Positions 35,862-44,428 of a stretch of DNA of 64,000 bases are shown piece by piece. Where the stretch lies: the NCBI GenBank assembly GCA_002700095.1, contig PACL01000044.1, positions 33,555-97,554 of the forward strand, in the 5' to 3' direction. How positions within the stretch are numbered: the first letter of the stretch is position 1; each line of letters opens with the position of its first letter. The notes below the pieces were generated by a model, which had not been told where the DNA came from, did no database searches, and saw only the letters and a program-made list of their open reading frames with translations. The translations under genes and the position numbers were made by a program. This DNA is from Fulvimarina sp. (GTDB lineage: Bacteria > Pseudomonadota > Alphaproteobacteria > Rhizobiales > Rhizobiaceae).

Positions 35862-37501
35862 GGGCGATCTCCCTGATCTTGCATTTCGTTTTCCGCCTGT
35901 CTGCGCAACGCGAAGCGCTGCAGCTTCCCGGTCTCCGTCTTCGGCAAGGCATCCACGAAGATGACGGATCGCGGGTATTTGTAGGGTGCGAGCTCGCGTT
36001 TGACATGCTCCTGCAGGTCCTTGGCGAGGGGCGCGTCCGGCTCGTGGCCTTCGGCGAGGACGACATAGGCCCGCACGATCCGGCCCCGGTCGGGATCGGG
36101 CGCGCCGACGACGCCGGCTTCGGCGACCGCCGGATGGGCGAGGAGGGCCGCCTCCACCTCGGGGCCGGCGATGTTGTAGCCGGAGGAGACGATCATGTCG
36201 TCGTTGCGGGCCTGGAACCAGAAATAGCCGTCCTCGTCCTCGATGTAGGTGTCGCCGGTGACGTTCCAGCCGTTCTCGACGTAGACGGACTGGCGCTCAT
36301 CGGCGAGATAGCGGCAGCCGATCGGGCCGCGCACGGCGAGCCGCCCGGGCGTGCCCCGCGGCACCTCGTTGCCCCACGTGTCGATCACCTTCGCCTCGTA
36401 GCCGGGAACCGGCTTGCCGGTGGCGCCCGGCCGGATCTCGTCCTCGCCCGCGGCGATGAAGATGTGCAGCATCTCCGTCGCGCCGATGCCGTCCATCAGC
36501 CTGATGCCGGTGGCTTCGAGCCAGGCGTCGTAAGTGGGTTTCGGCAGGGTCTCGCCGGCCGAGACGCATTTGCGCAGGGAGGACAGGTCGTATTCGTCGA
36601 TCTTTCCGAGGATCGCGCGATAGGCCGTCGGCGCGGTGAAGCAGATCGTCGCCCGGTATTGCCCGATAGCCTTGGCGAGATCGGGCGGCGAGGCCCGCTC
36701 GAGAAGCACGGCCGAAGCGCCGACCCGGAACGGAAACAGCACGAGGCCGCCGAGCCCGAAGGTGAAGGCGAGGGGCGGCGAGCCGATGAAGACGTCGCTC
36801 TCCGTCGCCTTCAGGACCTTGGCGGCATAGCAGTCGCAGATGACGAGGAGGTCGCGCTGGTAGTGGATCGTCGCCTTGGGCGTGCCCGTGGTGCCGGAGG
36901 TGAAGCCGAGGAGGCACGGATCGTCCGCCCGGGTCGGGGCGGCGGTGAATTCGTCGCTCGCCCCATCGAGGAGTTCGCCGAGTTCGCCGCCGGCCGTGCC
37001 CGACCAGGTGACGACGCGGTGCAGCGTCTTCGACGTGCCCGCCGCCTTCGACATCTCCTCGGCGAGGGAGGCGTCGCACAAGGCGAGGCCGATCTCGGCC
37101 TTGTCGATGATCTGGGTGAGTTCGCGCGCCCGCAGCAGCGGCATGGTGGCGACGACGATCCCGCCCGCCTTGATGATCGCCAGGTAGAGCGCGACCTTGG
37201 TCGGGTTGTTGGCCGAGCGCAGCAGCACCCGGTTGCCGGGAACCATGCCGAGCTGGCCGGTCAGGACGTTGGCCATCCGGTCGATGGTCGCGCTGAGCTC
37301 GCCATAGGTCCAGCGGAGCCCCGGCGCGATCAGGGCAGGGCGATCGCCCCGGCCCTCGGCGACATGCCGGTCGACCAGCTCGACGGCGGCGTTCAGCATC
37401 TCCGGATAGCCGAGCTCTTCCAGATTGACGAAATCCGGCATCGCGTTGGCAGCCGGGAGGTTGTCGAGAACGAAGGTGTCGGTATGGCACGTGCCGGGCA
37501 T
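35858..37501 (-). CDS. abmG: 2-aminobenzoate-CoA ligase (benzoate-CoA ligase family)
   Basis: Protein of 547 residues from the ATG at 37499-37501. The beginning (CHTDTFVLDNLP, FVNLEELGYPEMLNAAVELVD) matches 2-aminobenzoate-CoA ligases. The ANL motifs are FTSGTTGTPKA at 200-210, GIGATEMLH, NVTGDTYIEDEDGYFWFQARNDDMIVSSGYNI and the lysine in TETGKLQRF. GIGATEMLHIF in particular marks the benzoate-CoA ligase group. It makes anthraniloyl-CoA from anthranilate, CoA and ATP, linking kynureninase to the monooxygenase/reductase. It follows the acyl-CoA dehydrogenase by 14 bases. Confidence 0.92.
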   Translation of the reverse strand: MPGTCHTDTFVLDNLPAANAMPDFVNLEELGYPEMLNAAVELVDRHVAEGRGDRPALIAPGLRWTYGELSATIDRMANVLTGQLGMVPGNRVLLRSANNPTKVALYLAIIKAGGIVVATMPLLRARELTQIIDKAEIGLALCDASLAEEMSKAAGTSKTLHRVVTWSGTAGGELGELLDGASDEFTAAPTRADDPCLLGFTSGTTGTPKATIHYQRDLLVICDCYAAKVLKATESDVFIGSPPLAFTFGLGGLVLFPFRVGASAVLLERASPPDLAKAIGQYRATICFTAPTAYRAILGKIDEYDLSSLRKCVSAGETLPKPTYDAWLEATGIRLMDGIGATEMLHIFIAAGEDEIRPGATGKPVPGYEAKVIDTWGNEVPRGTPGRLAVRGPIGCRYLADERQSVYVENGWNVTGDTYIEDEDGYFWFQARNDDMIVSSGYNIAGPEVEAALLAHPAVAEAGVVGAPDPDRGRIVRAYVVLAEGHEPDAPLAKDLQEHVKRELAPYKYPRSVIFVDALPKTETGKLQRFALRRQAENEMQDQGDRP

Positions 37502-37515
37502 GTCGGGCGTCCCCT

Positions 37516-38670
37516 TCAACGGGTCTCGGACAGGAGCTGTCGGGCGATGATGAGTTTCTGCACCTCGGTGGCGCCCTCGTAGATCCGCAGCGCGCGGATC
37601 TCGCGGTAGAGCGTTTCCGGGACGGAGCCCGAGCGCACGCCCTCGCCACCATGCAGCTGCACGGCGCGGTCGATGACGCCCTGGGCGCTCTCGGTCGCGA
37701 CCATCTTGGCCATCGCCGCCTCGCGGGTGATGCGGGGGGCGCCGGCGTCGCGGGTCCAGGCGGCGCGGTAGACCAGCAGCGCCGAGGTGTCGATCGCCGT
37801 CGCCATCTCGGCGAGCGCCGTCTGGGTCAGCTGCATGTCGGCCAGCGGCGCGCCGAACAGCCGCCGTGTACGGGACCGCTCCAGCGTCACGTCGAGCGCC
37901 CGGCGGGCGAGGCCGAGGGCCGCCGCACCGACGGTCGAGCGGAAGACGTCGAGGGTGGCCATGGCCACCTTGAAGCCGGCTCCGGCCTCGCCGATCCGGT
38001 TTTCGATCGGGATGCGGCAATCATCGAACCTTAGCCGGGCGAGCGGATGCGGCGCGATCGTCTCCAGCCGCTCGGCGATCGACAGGCCCGGCGTGTCGGC
38101 CGGAACCGAGAACGCCGAGATGCCGCGGGCGCCGGGTGCCTCGCCGGTGCGGGCGAAGACGACGTAGTGGTGGGCGATGCCGCCGTTGGAGATCCAGGTC
38201 TTCTCGCCGTCGAGCCGAATCGTGCCGTCGCCGGCGGGGTTCGCGGACAGGGCGATCTCGGCGACGTCGGAACCGGCTTCCGGCTCGGTGAGTGCGAAGG
38301 CTGCGATCGTGCGGCCGGCGCGCACGCCCGGCAGCACGGCCTCCCTCAGCGCGTCGCTTCCCGACAGCGTCAGGGCGCCGGTGCCGAGCCCCTGCATGGC
38401 GAAGGCGAAATCGGCGAGCCCTTCATGGCGCGCGAAGGTCTCGCGCAGGATGCAGAGGCTGCGCAGGTCGAAGCGGCCGTCGTCGGGCGCGGCGTAGGCG
38501 AGAAACCCGGCCTCGCCCATGGCGGCGACCAGCCGGCGGCAGCTGGCGTCGACGTCGTGGTGGTCGACGAGGCGGGCGACATGCTCGCTCGCCCAGCGAT
38601 CCGCCTCGTCGGCGAGCGCCGCGTGGCGGGCCTCGAAGAACGGCCAGGACAGGAAGCTCTTGTCGGCCAC
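37516..38670 (-). CDS. Acyl-CoA dehydrogenase
   Basis: Protein of 384 residues with the family segments [31 protein letters not shown] and [11 protein letters not shown]. The C-terminal [15 protein letters not shown] holds the catalytic glutamate. It oxidises an acyl-CoA to an enoyl-CoA and passes electrons to ETF. The start is a GTG, with GGAAACTGAG upstream inside the preceding gene's end. In this operon it may desaturate the partly reduced ring or its open-chain product. Confidence 0.92.
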   Translation of the reverse strand: MADKSFLSWPFFEARHAALADEADRWASEHVARLVDHHDVDASCRRLVAAMGEAGFLAYAAPDDGRFDLRSLCILRETFARHEGLADFAFAMQGLGTGALTLSGSDALREAVLPGVRAGRTIAAFALTEPEAGSDVAEIALSANPAGDGTIRLDGEKTWISNGGIAHHYVVFARTGEAPGARGISAFSVPADTPGLSIAERLETIAPHPLARLRFDDCRIPIENRIGEAGAGFKVAMATLDVFRSTVGAAALGLARRALDVTLERSRTRRLFGAPLADMQLTQTALAEMATAIDTSALLVYRAAWTRDAGAPRITREAAMAKMVATESAQGVIDRAVQLHGGEGVRSGSVPETLYREIRALRIYEGATEVQKLIIARQLLSETR

Positions 38671-38673
38671 GTC

Positions 38674-39507
38674 TCAGTTTCCCTCGAAAACGGGCTTGCG
38701 CTTTGCCGCGAAGGCTTCGAAGGCGCGGCGGAAATCGCCGGTCTTCATGCACAGCGCCTGGGCCAGCGCCTCGGCATCGATGGCTTCCTCGATGCCCATC
38801 GCCCATTCCATCTGCAGCATGCGCTTGGTGACGGAGTTGGCGTAGGTCGGTCCCGCATTCAGCGTGCGTGCCAGCTCGGTGGCGGCCTCGAGCGCGCTGC
38901 CGGCCTCCGTCAGCCGGTTGAAGAAGCCCCAGCGCTCGCCCTCCTCGGCGGTCATGGTGCGGCCGGTATAGAGCAGCTCCGAGGTGCGCCCCTGGCCGAT
39001 GATGCGCGGCAGGATCGCGCAGGCGCCCATGTCGCAGCCGGCAAGGCCCACGCGGTTGAACAGGAAGGCGACCTTCGCCCCGGCGCCGGCGACGCGCATG
39101 TCGGACGCCATGGCGATGATCGCGCCCGCACCCGCGCACACCCCCTCGACGGCCGCGACGATCGGCTGCGGACAGGCGCGCATCTCCTTGACGAGGTCGC
39201 CGGTCATCGTGGTGAAGGCGTGGAGTTCGGGGACGTTCATCCGCGTCAGCGGCTCGATGATCTCGAAGACGTCGCCGCCGGACGAGAAATTGCCGCCGGC
39301 GCCGGTGATCACCACCGCCGTCACCTGGTCGTCGAAGCGCAGAGCCCGGAAGGTGTCGCGCAGCTCGGCATAGCTTTCGAAGGTCAGCGGGTTCTTCTTC
39401 TCCGGCCGGTTGAGCGTGACGGTGGCGATCCCTTCGGCAATCGCGAGGCCGAAATGATCCGGTCGGAAATCGGCCAGCGGTGCCGTGACTTGGCTCTGGA
39501 GCTTCAT
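38674..39507 (-). CDS. Crotonase-fold enzyme without the hydratase glutamates
   Basis: Protein of 277 residues. The oxyanion loop GNFSSGGDV (72-80) and [10 protein letters not shown] (124-133) show the crotonase fold. The two catalytic glutamates of enoyl-CoA hydratase are replaced: GGGxELAM reads GAGAIIAM, and the PEI site reads [15 protein letters not shown]. Asp159 in GCDMGA is a likely active-site residue, reminiscent of crotonases that use aspartate, such as dehalogenases and ring hydrolases. It is more likely a hydrolase, isomerase or C-C hydrolase on a cyclic CoA ester than a simple hydratase. Its ATG overlaps the MarR stop (ATGA). Confidence 0.85.
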   Translation of the reverse strand: MKLQSQVTAPLADFRPDHFGLAIAEGIATVTLNRPEKKNPLTFESYAELRDTFRALRFDDQVTAVVITGAGGNFSSGGDVFEIIEPLTRMNVPELHAFTTMTGDLVKEMRACPQPIVAAVEGVCAGAGAIIAMASDMRVAGAGAKVAFLFNRVGLAGCDMGACAILPRIIGQGRTSELLYTGRTMTAEEGERWGFFNRLTEAGSALEAATELARTLNAGPTYANSVTKRMLQMEWAMGIEEAIDAEALAQALCMKTGDFRRAFEAFAAKRKPVFEGN

Positions 39508-40046
39508 GTCTTGCCTCTGCGTCTGGGTTCCGGAATGGCCCCGCCGGTGGCCGACTGGACCGAGGATTTGAGTGAGCCGAGACGCTGCAGCAGCACGTCC
39601 TGGTCGCGGGCCGGCATGTCGGCCAGAAGCTCGGCGATCCAGTCGCTGTGCGCCTTCGCCATCTTGGCGAAGGTCGCGCGACCGTCCTCGGTGAGCCGCA
39701 CCCGGGCGGCGCGGCGGTCGGTCGGCGAGATCTGCCGGTCGATCAGCCCCTCCTGGACCAGCCGGTCGACGAGGCCGGTGACGTTGCCGTTGGAGACCAT
39801 CATGCGCCGCGACAACTCGCCGAGGAGCAGGCCGTCCGGCGAGCGTTCGAGCTGGGCCATCATGTCGAAGCGCGGCAGGGTCGTGTCGAAGCAGGCGCGC
39901 ATCCGCCGGCGGATCTCGGTCTCAATCATGTTGGCGCAGGTCAGGAGCCGCAGCCACAGGCGCAGCTCCATCCGGTGGTCCTGGGGGCTCTCCTCGACCT
40001 TGGATTCGGCGTCGACCGTCTCGACCTTGCGTCCGGCGATGCTCAC
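39504..40046 (-). CDS. MarR-family regulator, likely master repressor of the TTTA-N4-TAAA regulon
   Basis: Protein of 180 residues from the GTG at 40044-40046, which overlaps the SDR stop (GTGA). The winged helix is clear: [30 protein letters not shown], then the wing [13 protein letters not shown] (110-122). The flanking helices are of MarR dimerisation type. It is the second gene of the SDR to arylformamidase operon, and operator E overlaps that operon's promoter, so it is probably autoregulated. MarR relatives in aromatic catabolism (BadR, CouR) respond to aryl-CoA esters. By analogy anthraniloyl-CoA is the likely effector, which is an inference. Confidence 0.88.
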   Translation of the reverse strand: MSIAGRKVETVDAESKVEESPQDHRMELRLWLRLLTCANMIETEIRRRMRACFDTTLPRFDMMAQLERSPDGLLLGELSRRMMVSNGNVTGLVDRLVQEGLIDRQISPTDRRAARVRLTEDGRATFAKMAKAHSDWIAELLADMPARDQDVLLQRLGSLKSSVQSATGGAIPEPRRRGKT

Positions 40047-40816
40047 AACTCGCCTCCTGCTACGGCGATCGCCTGGCCGGTCACGGCGGAGGCGCCGGCG
40101 CTCGCCAGCCACAGGACGGTGGCCGCAACCTCGTCGGGACGGATCAGCCGCCCCATGGGATTGGTCCTGGTGAAGGTCTCCAGCAGCGCCTCGCGGTCGC
40201 GGCCGGTCTTTTCCCGCAGCTTGTCGATCGAACCGGAGACGAGGTCGGTGTCGGTATAGCCGGGGCAGACCGCGTTGACGGTGATCCCGGTCGTCGCCAG
40301 CTCGGCGGCGAGCGCCCGGGTGAGACCGACGGCGGCATGCTTGGCGGCGCAATAGGCGCCGACATAGGCATAGCCCTTCAGTCCGGCGGTCGACGCGACG
40401 GTGACGATCCGGCCGTGGCCGCGCTCCTTCATGGCCGGCACGACGGCGCGCATGGCCACCAGCATCGGCTCGAGGTTCAGCGCCATCATGCGCCGCAGCT
40501 GGTCGACGTCCGTCCGCGACAAGGGTGCGGTTTCGGCGCCGCCGGCATTGTTGACGAGGACGTCGATCGGGCCGCACCTGTCGGCTGCCGCTGCCAGCGC
40601 CGCCGCGAGAGCGTCCTGATCGGCAACGTCGGCGGCGACCGCGTTGGCCGCGCCGAGTTCGGCGCGGCAGCGCTCGGCACTCTCCGGGCTGCGGCCGTGC
40701 ACCGTGACGGTGTCGCCCGCCGCGACGAAGGCGGCCGCCACGGCCCGGCCGATGCCGCGGGTGCTGCCGGTCACGAGGATATGGCGGGGGCGGGGTTCCT
40801 TGGACAAAGACGGCAT
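40043..40816 (-). CDS. Short-chain dehydrogenase/reductase (3-oxoacyl reductase type)
   Basis: Protein of 257 residues with the cofactor motif VTGSTRGIGRAV, NNAGGAET, and the active site VASTAG...YCAAK with tyrosine and lysine intact. It is of the FabG/PhbB kind and should use NAD(P) to interconvert a hydroxyl and a ketone, perhaps on the alicyclic CoA ester. It is the first gene of the MarR operon. Operator E ends its promoter about 20 bases upstream. Confidence 0.9.
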   Translation of the reverse strand: MPSLSKEPRPRHILVTGSTRGIGRAVAAAFVAAGDTVTVHGRSPESAERCRAELGAANAVAADVADQDALAAALAAAADRCGPIDVLVNNAGGAETAPLSRTDVDQLRRMMALNLEPMLVAMRAVVPAMKERGHGRIVTVASTAGLKGYAYVGAYCAAKHAAVGLTRALAAELATTGITVNAVCPGYTDTDLVSGSIDKLREKTGRDREALLETFTRTNPMGRLIRPDEVAATVLWLASAGASAVTGQAIAVAGGEL

Positions 40817-40828
40817 CCGGACGTGATG

Positions 40829-40856
40829 GAAGATGTTTTAGCCTTAAACTATTTTC
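40829..40856 (-). promoter_or_regulatory. Operator site E, core TTTA-N4-TAAA
   Basis: On the minus strand: GAAAATAG, then TTTA AGGC TAAA, then ACATCTTC, with the core at 40837-40848. It shares its left flank exactly with site C. Confidence 0.72.
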
Positions 40857-40870
40857 CCGGCCCTTCGCAA
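40843..40870 (-). promoter_or_regulatory. Promoter of the SDR/MarR operon
   Basis: On the minus strand TTGCGA (40870-40865), a 16-base spacer, and TTTAAG (40848-40843) form a sigma-70-type promoter. Its minus-10 box is inside operator E, the same layout as at site C. Confidence 0.55.
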
Positions 40871-40946
40871 CGTTGTCGTGCCGGTCTCGTCGTGCAGGCC
40901 CGGCCGGCCGACGGGGCGCGCCGAGCCGGCAGGCCGAGCAGAATGC

Positions 40947-42212
40947 TCAGGCGTTGGCGGCCCGGCGCTCCGGCTCGGCCCGTTCGGCCTCGGTGGCAAA
41001 GCCCGCCTTGCCGGCATAGCCGCCGACGATGGCCTTCAATTCGGCCCGGTGGATGACGTCCTCGACATTGGCAAAGCCCGCCGGCGCACGTTTTTCGACC
41101 TCGTCGATCACCCGCTCCGGACCGCCCTTGCGGTTCATCCTGACGACCTCGGCGGTGATCGGCAGGCGCTCCTTCTCGTAGGCGAACAGCGCCTGGCAGG
41201 GATGTTCGGCGCGCACGAGATTGTCCGCGAGGCAGCGGGCGTCGAGGATCGCCTGGGAGGCGCCGTTGGAGCCGACGGGATACATCGGATGGGCCGCGTC
41301 GCCGAGCAGCGTCACCCGGCCGAAGGTCCAGCGGGGCAGGGGATCGCGGTCGCACATGGGATATTCGAAGGCCTGGGGCGTCGCCTCGACCAGGGCCGAG
41401 ACATCGAAATCCGGGATCTTGAAGCGGCTGGCATAGGGCAGCACGAGGGCGCGCTGGGCGACGCGGGACCAACTCTCCTTGGGCGGCGGCGACTTCGCCC
41501 CGTCGGCCATCTTGATGTTGACGACCCAGTTCATCAGCTGCTTGCCGTTTTCGGCCTCGGCGATGGGATAGAGCACGAATTTCGCCCCCATGCCGCCGCC
41601 GATCGCCATGGTCCGGCCGTCGCGCCAGGGCGTCCACTCGGTGGCGCCGCGCCACATCAGGACGCCGTTCCAGGAGGGCGCGCCCTCGTCCGGATAGAAC
41701 AGCCGCCGCGCCGCCGAATGGATGCCGTCGGCGCAGATCAGGACATCGCCGCGCACCGTCATGCCGGCGCCGCCTTTGACGCTGTCGGTGAAGTGGGCGG
41801 TGACGCCGCCCTCGTCCTGGATGAAGCCGGCAAGGGCAAGCCCGGTCTTCACCGCCTCTGGCCCGAGCCGTGCGATCACCGCGTCGTGGATCAGCTTCTG
41901 CAGCCGGCCGCGATGGATCGAGAACTGCGGCACCGAATGGCCGGCGTCGATGCCGCGCAGCTCGCGCCACACCTCCTGGCCCTGGCGGTTGAAGTAGTAG
42001 AGTTCGCGGGTGCGGATGCCGGCATTGTCGAGGGCCGGGAGAAGGCCGATCTCGGCGAGTTCACGGATCGCATGGGGGAGCGTGTTGATGCCGACCCCGA
42101 CCTCGCGCACCGCCGGCGACTGCTCGTAGACCTCGGCGCGGATGCCGCGCTGGTGGAGCATCAGCGCGGTGGTGAGGCCGCCGATGCCGGCGCCGACGAT
42201 GATGACCTTCAT
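40947..42212 (-). CDS. FAD-dependent aromatic monooxygenase (PhzS/salicylate-hydroxylase type)
   Basis: Protein of 421 residues of the group A flavoprotein monooxygenases. It has VIIVGAGIGGLTTAL at the N-terminus, the middle DG motif in VLICADGIHSAARR, and GRVTLLGDAAHPMYPVGSNGA near 290. Proteins annotated as flavin-dependent oxidoreductases of this type hydroxylate small aromatic acids. It is not a clear kynurenine 3-monooxygenase. It follows the cupin gene by 89 bases and precedes operator E. The pair may form a side route, for instance hydroxylation followed by ring cleavage by the cupin. Confidence 0.88.
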   Translation of the reverse strand: MKVIIVGAGIGGLTTALMLHQRGIRAEVYEQSPAVREVGVGINTLPHAIRELAEIGLLPALDNAGIRTRELYYFNRQGQEVWRELRGIDAGHSVPQFSIHRGRLQKLIHDAVIARLGPEAVKTGLALAGFIQDEGGVTAHFTDSVKGGAGMTVRGDVLICADGIHSAARRLFYPDEGAPSWNGVLMWRGATEWTPWRDGRTMAIGGGMGAKFVLYPIAEAENGKQLMNWVVNIKMADGAKSPPPKESWSRVAQRALVLPYASRFKIPDFDVSALVEATPQAFEYPMCDRDPLPRWTFGRVTLLGDAAHPMYPVGSNGASQAILDARCLADNLVRAEHPCQALFAYEKERLPITAEVVRMNRKGGPERVIDEVEKRAPAGFANVEDVIHRAELKAIVGGYAGKAGFATEAERAEPERRAANA

Positions 42213-42301
42213 GGTTCGTCTCCTTCAATCCCCGCTGCCGCGGATGAATGACCGCCGGCTCGGCCCCTTCGGCCGGATACGCTACGCTGCTTCAGGCCGG
42301 C

Positions 42302-42760
42302 TCAGGCCGCGTCCGGCGGCGGCAGGAAGTCCACCTCGTGCCGTGCGGCGACGGCGACCACCTCGGCCGGATCGGCCTGCGGCCCGAGATTGTGCAGCGC
42401 CCAGAAAAGATCGTAGAGCCGCTGGGCCGGCGAGACCCAGAACAGGCACTTCACGTCCGAATCGGTCTTGTTGAAGAGGCCGTGGGGAATGCCCTTCGGC
42501 AGCCGCACCAGGTCGCCCGGCTCGGCGAAGCCCTCCTTGCCGTCGAGGAGGACGTCCAGCCGGCCCGACAGGATGTAGACGAACTCCTCCTGGGTCGGAT
42601 GGATGTGCGGCGGCACGAAGGTGCCGACATGGAACGTCGCATGCCAGGAGAAGGAATCGTGCGAATGCTGCTTCGGCACGTAGGTCTGGCCGAGGATGTT
42701 CCAGCTGATGCCGTCCATCCCCTCATTGGCCTTGGAAACGCCGATGGTCATCACTGGCAT
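42302..42760 (-). CDS. Single-domain cupin, candidate metal dioxygenase
   Basis: Protein of 152 residues from the ATG at 42758-42760, with AAGGA about 10 bases upstream. Metal ligands are visible as His52, His54 and Glu58 in HIHPTQEE, and His93 in IPHGLF. This is the full 3-His-1-Glu set of a catalytic cupin. It lacks the family look of 3-hydroxyanthranilate dioxygenase. The neighbouring FAD monooxygenase suggests it could cleave or bind a hydroxylated aromatic. A sensing or isomerase role is also possible. Confidence 0.82.
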   Translation of the reverse strand: MPVMTIGVSKANEGMDGISWNILGQTYVPKQHSHDSFSWHATFHVGTFVPPHIHPTQEEFVYILSGRLDVLLDGKEGFAEPGDLVRLPKGIPHGLFNKTDSDVKCLFWVSPAQRLYDLFWALHNLGPQADPAEVVAVAARHEVDFLPPPDAA

Positions 42761-42824
42761 GGGGTGCGGTCCTTGTGTGCGTGCTACGAGCGGTGTGTTC
42801 ATTCGAGTGGGTTGGGCGCGACCC

Positions 42825-42921
42825 CTTCACCCTCATGGTGAGCTTGTCGAACCACGAGGGTGAAGGCTCCGGCTGGTGGTGCCAAGCGCCCCTCGCCCTT
42901 CGACAGGCTCAGGGTGAGGGG
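42825..42921. repeat. Tandem palindromic intergenic repeats
   Basis: Two imperfectly related palindromes. The first (42825-42865) has 10-base arms CTTCACCCTC and GAGGGTGAAG. The second (42889-42921) has 11-base arms CCCCTCGCCCT and AGGGTGAGGGG with one G-U pair. Both contain GTCGA or TCGAC in the loop. Such elements are common between genes in alphaproteobacteria. Here they separate the Liv operon end from the cupin gene and may act as terminators or mRNA stabilisers. Confidence 0.7.
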
Positions 42922-42968
42922 CTACTGCTTTGTCAGCGTGCCATTGCAGGCGTCGGACATCGTCTTCC

Positions 42969-43670
42969 TCACACATGCAGGAACCGCTCCTTCACCGCCG
43001 GCGTCGTCCGCAGCTCCGCCGTCGTGCCCGACCAGGCGACGCGGCCCTTTTCGATCACCACGTGGCGGTCGGCGAAACGGGTCAGCGCATCGACATTCTT
43101 GTCGATGACGAGGATCGCCTCGCCGGCGTTCTTGATCTCGGTCAGGCAGGCCCAGATCTCCTCGCGGATCAGCGGCGCGAGGCCCTCCGTCGCCTCGTCG
43201 AGGACGACGAGCCGGGGATTGGTCATCAGCGCCCGGCCGACGGCGAGCATCTGCTGCTCGCCGCCGGAGAGCTGGTTGCCCATGTTGCGGCGGCGTTCCT
43301 TCAGCCGGGGAAACAGCCTGTAAACGGCGTCGAGCGTCCATTTCGGCGCGCCCGGCCCGTCGGAGCGGTGGGTCGCGACGAGGTTCTCCTCGACCGACAG
43401 CGTCGGGAAGATCTGCCGGCCTTCCGGCACCAGCCCGAGCCCGCGCTTGGCGACAACGTGGGGCGGCCGGCCGGTGACGTCCTCGCCGTCGATCGACACG
43501 CGACCGCCGCGCGGCTTCAACAGGCCGAAGATCGAGTTGACCGTCGTCGTCTTGCCCATGCCGTTGCGCCCCAAAAGGGTCACGACCTCGCCGGCGCCGA
43601 CGAAGAGATCGATGCCAAACAGGATCCGGCTGTCGCCGTAAGCGCTTTCGAGGCCTTCGACTTTCAGCAT
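42969..43670 (-). CDS. livF: Liv-type ABC importer ATPase (LivF-like), second system
   Basis: Protein of 233 residues with Walker A GRNGMGKTT, GLVPEGRQIFPTLSVEENL, signature LSGGEQQMLAVGRA, Walker B LVVLDEATEGLAP and VIDKNVDAL. GRNGMGKTT and the DEATEGLAP step are typical of LivF proteins in aromatic-acid or amide importers. It is the last gene of the second Liv operon and overlaps the LivG-like gene by 7 bases. Confidence 0.92.
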   Translation of the reverse strand: MLKVEGLESAYGDSRILFGIDLFVGAGEVVTLLGRNGMGKTTTVNSIFGLLKPRGGRVSIDGEDVTGRPPHVVAKRGLGLVPEGRQIFPTLSVEENLVATHRSDGPGAPKWTLDAVYRLFPRLKERRRNMGNQLSGGEQQMLAVGRALMTNPRLVVLDEATEGLAPLIREEIWACLTEIKNAGEAILVIDKNVDALTRFADRHVVIEKGRVAWSGTTAELRTTPAVKERFLHV

Positions 43671-44428
43671 CGCACGGCCTCCTCTTCCTCACCCAGATAG
43701 GCGGCTCGCACGTCCGGGTGGCTGCGCACTTCGGCAGCCGAGCCGGTGGCGATGAGCCGGCCGTAGACGAGGACGCTGACCCGGTCGGCCAGCGCGAAGA
43801 CCGCATCCATGTCGTGCTCGATGAGGACGATGGTGTGGGTGGTCTTCAGCTCGCGCATCAGCTCGACGAGGACGGCGGATTCTTCGTGGCCGGTTCCGGC
43901 GAGAGGCTCGTCGAGCAGGAGGAGCTTCGCGCCCGTCGCCAGAGCGATGGCGATCTCCAGCTGGCGCTTCTCGCCATGGGAGAGGCTGCCGGCGCGGCGC
44001 TGCGCCCGGTCGTCGAGTTTCACGCGGGCGAGCGCGGCCATGGCTTCGTCGTTGAGGCGGCGCTCCTTCGAGGCCGGGCGCAGGAAACGGAAGCTCGAGC
44101 CGGACCGCGCCTGCACCGCCATAGCGGCGTTCTCGATGACGGTGAAGCCGTCGAGGATCGAGGTGATCTGGAAGGAGCGGGCGAGGCCGAGCCGCACCCG
44201 GTCGACCATGGAATGCCGGGTGATGTCCCCGCCGGCGAGGCGGACGGTGCCGGAATCGCATCCGAGACTGCCGGACAGCTGGTGGATCAGCGTGGTCTTG
44301 CCGGCGCCGTTCGGTCCGATGATGGCGTGGAGCTCGTTGTCGTGAACGTCGAAGCTGACCCCGTCGGTGACGGCGAGGGCGCCGAAGGACTTGCGCAGGT
44401 CGGTGACGGTAAGGAGGGGCTGGCTCAA
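43664..44428 (-). CDS. livG: Liv-type ABC importer ATPase (LivG-like), second system
   Basis: Protein of 254 residues with Walker A GPNGAGKTT, ARSFQITSILDGFTVIENAAM, signature LSHGEKRQLEIA (LSHGE replaces LSGGQ, as is normal for this subgroup), Walker B LLLLDEPLAGTGHEES and IEHDMDAVF. It pairs with the LivF-like ATPase encoded next. Confidence 0.92.
   Translation of the reverse strand: MSQPLLTVTDLRKSFGALAVTDGVSFDVHDNELHAIIGPNGAGKTTLIHQLSGSLGCDSGTVRLAGGDITRHSMVDRVRLGLARSFQITSILDGFTVIENAAMAVQARSGSSFRFLRPASKERRLNDEAMAALARVKLDDRAQRRAGSLSHGEKRQLEIAIALATGAKLLLLDEPLAGTGHEESAVLVELMRELKTTHTIVLIEHDMDAVFALADRVSVLVYGRLIATGSAAEVRSHPDVRAAYLGEEEEAVRC

Noticed and set aside
40947..42760. Kynurenine 3-monooxygenase plus 3-hydroxyanthranilate dioxygenase
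   Set aside because: The flavoprotein is of the PhzS/salicylate-hydroxylase type, and the cupin lacks the look of 3-hydroxyanthranilate dioxygenase. No other gene of that branch is present.
42825..42921. Attachment site or insertion-sequence end
   Set aside because: The palindromes match common intergenic repeats, with no target duplication or mobile gene next to them.
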